A stretch of DNA of 5,442 nucleotides from CAYQAJ01 sp964415245 (lineage in GTDB: Bacteria; Planctomycetota; Planctomycetia; Pirellulales; Pirellulaceae): NCBI GenBank assembly GCA_964415245.1, contig CAYQAJ010000322.1, forward strand, positions 1 through 5,442. Reading direction: 5' to 3'. Each line of letters opens with the position of its first letter. Position 1 is the stretch's first letter. Position numbers and translations under genes: made by a program. The notes under the pieces are model-generated. The model worked only from the letters and a program-made list of their open reading frames with translations. It was not told the origin of the DNA and searched no databases. Positions 4,920 through 5,442 of this stretch are shown here, one piece after another.

Positions 4920-5360
4920 CTACGCCCACGCGAAAGCTACTTGGCTCCCTGACGATGCCCAGTTTTCGACCGTGATCCCTGGAATCGCTCCCAGGTCGGC
5001 ATCCCTCGACACGACGACACAGCGGGGGAGCGTGCGGGCGATGGCGCCGATCTGGATGTCGACTTGCTGAATGCGGCGGCCCACGCGACGCAACTCGGCG
5101 AAGATCTTCCCGTATTCCTTGGCAGCCTCCACGGTGAACGGCCAGATGATGAGCGTTGCTAGGGCTTGCCGCAGTGTTACCAAGTTTCTCTGCCGGCTCG
5201 AACTACACTCCACGCCGCTCCAGAGTTCACCCAACACCGGTATGCAAATCCCAATGCGATCGCCGCGGAGCCGTTGTTCAATCGCACGCTCGCGGACACC
5301 GCGACGGCGGGCTTGATAATCTTGGGCAATTCCCGTGTCGAGCAAGTAGTTGACTCTCAT
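4920..5360 (-). CDS. VapC-type PIN-domain toxin ribonuclease
   Basis: This 146-aa protein has the full PIN-domain acidic set: Asp8 in YLLDTGIAQDY, Glu45 in VLGELWSGV, Asp101 in QQVDIQIGAIA, and Asp120 and Asp122 in VVSRDADLGAIPGI, followed by VENW. These residues normally bind Mg2+ or Mn2+ for RNA cleavage; VapC toxins cut tRNA or rRNA and are neutralised by a cognate antitoxin. The length is typical. Position 10 is Gly where Asn or Ser is commoner after LDT, a minor deviation outside the acidic residues. ATG5360 is chosen because it overlaps the stop of the upstream antitoxin frame (ATGA) and the first strand starts five residues later. No separate Shine-Dalgarno sequence is evident, so translation is probably coupled to the antitoxin. 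The RNA target cannot be told from sequence. Confidence 0.92.
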   Translation of the reverse strand: MRVNYLLDTGIAQDYQARRRGVRERAIEQRLRGDRIGICIPVLGELWSGVECSSSRQRNLVTLRQALATLIIWPFTVEAAKEYGKIFAELRRVGRRIQQVDIQIGAIARTLPRCVVVSRDADLGAIPGITVENWASSGSQVAFAWA

Positions 5361-5442
5361 GGTTCGTCGCCGTTGCCCGTCTCTTCCATTTGCTTCCGAA
5401 CCGCCTCGATATTGAAGTCGCGGAATTCTTTGCGGTATCGCT
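5357..5442 (-). CDS. C-terminal end of probable antitoxin, partial at window edge
   Basis: A minus-strand frame enters from the right edge and ends at TGA (5359-5357), overlapping the toxin ATG by four bases. The visible 27 residues begin RYRKEFRDFNIEAVRKQ and finish METGNGDEP-like (MEETGNGDEP): a charged, helical-looking tail with an acidic end. Its position directly upstream of a PIN toxin with an ATGA overlap is the classic place for the antitoxin. The DNA-binding N-terminus lies outside the window, so I cannot say whether it is of AbrB, RHH, Phd or another type. The tail does not match one I recognise. Confidence 0.68.
   Translation of the reverse strand, partial: RYRKEFRDFNIEAVRKQMEETGNGDEP

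Overview
The window looks like chromosomal DNA of a GC-rich planctomycete (Pirellulales-type). This is an inference from three things: the character of the proteins, several start sites without a visible Shine-Dalgarno sequence, and gene-poor spacers full of short degenerate repeats, including hairpin units built on CGGTCGGGAGACCG and GTTGTCN heptads. I recognise no phage, plasmid, CRISPR, rRNA or tRNA sequence.

Layout. Bases 1-251 hold a small reading frame with one CxxC zinc-knuckle-like motif, open to the left window edge. Bases 252-1519 (about 1.27 kb) hold no convincing intact gene. They contain period-7 and period-8 degenerate tracts, a few hairpins, and on the minus strand what looks like the middle of a decayed PIN-domain toxin gene (about 929-1160). 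Bases 1520-1936 (+) encode a 138-aa protein of unknown function behind a strong Shine-Dalgarno sequence. Bases 1951-2099 are a cluster of hairpin-forming repeats arranged as two direct copies facing two inverted copies. Bases 2186-3484 (+) encode a PLP-dependent D-serine dehydratase/D-threonine aldolase-like enzyme ('amino acid deaminase'). The gap between it and the converging next gene is almost filled by a 166-bp element with terminal inverted repeats bounded by TA dinucleotides and heptad repeats inside. The element appears to supply the deaminase stop codon. Bases 3661-4875 (-) encode a predicted lipoprotein that resembles an alpha/alpha-toroid protein. Bases 4920-5360 (-) encode an intact VapC-type PIN-domain ribonuclease toxin. 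The tail of its probable antitoxin (5357 to beyond the window edge) overlaps it by four bases (ATGA).

How the genes relate. Only the antitoxin-toxin pair forms a clear functional unit. The lipoprotein gene lies 44 bp downstream of the toxin gene on the same strand and could be read from the same transcript, but nothing ties their functions. The deaminase stands alone, between the repeat cluster and the element. I found no clear multi-gene novel system. The best leads are the MITE-like element at the deaminase stop, the heptad-periodic tracts, the repeated CG-x-H motif in the lipoprotein, and the antitoxin of unrecognised type.
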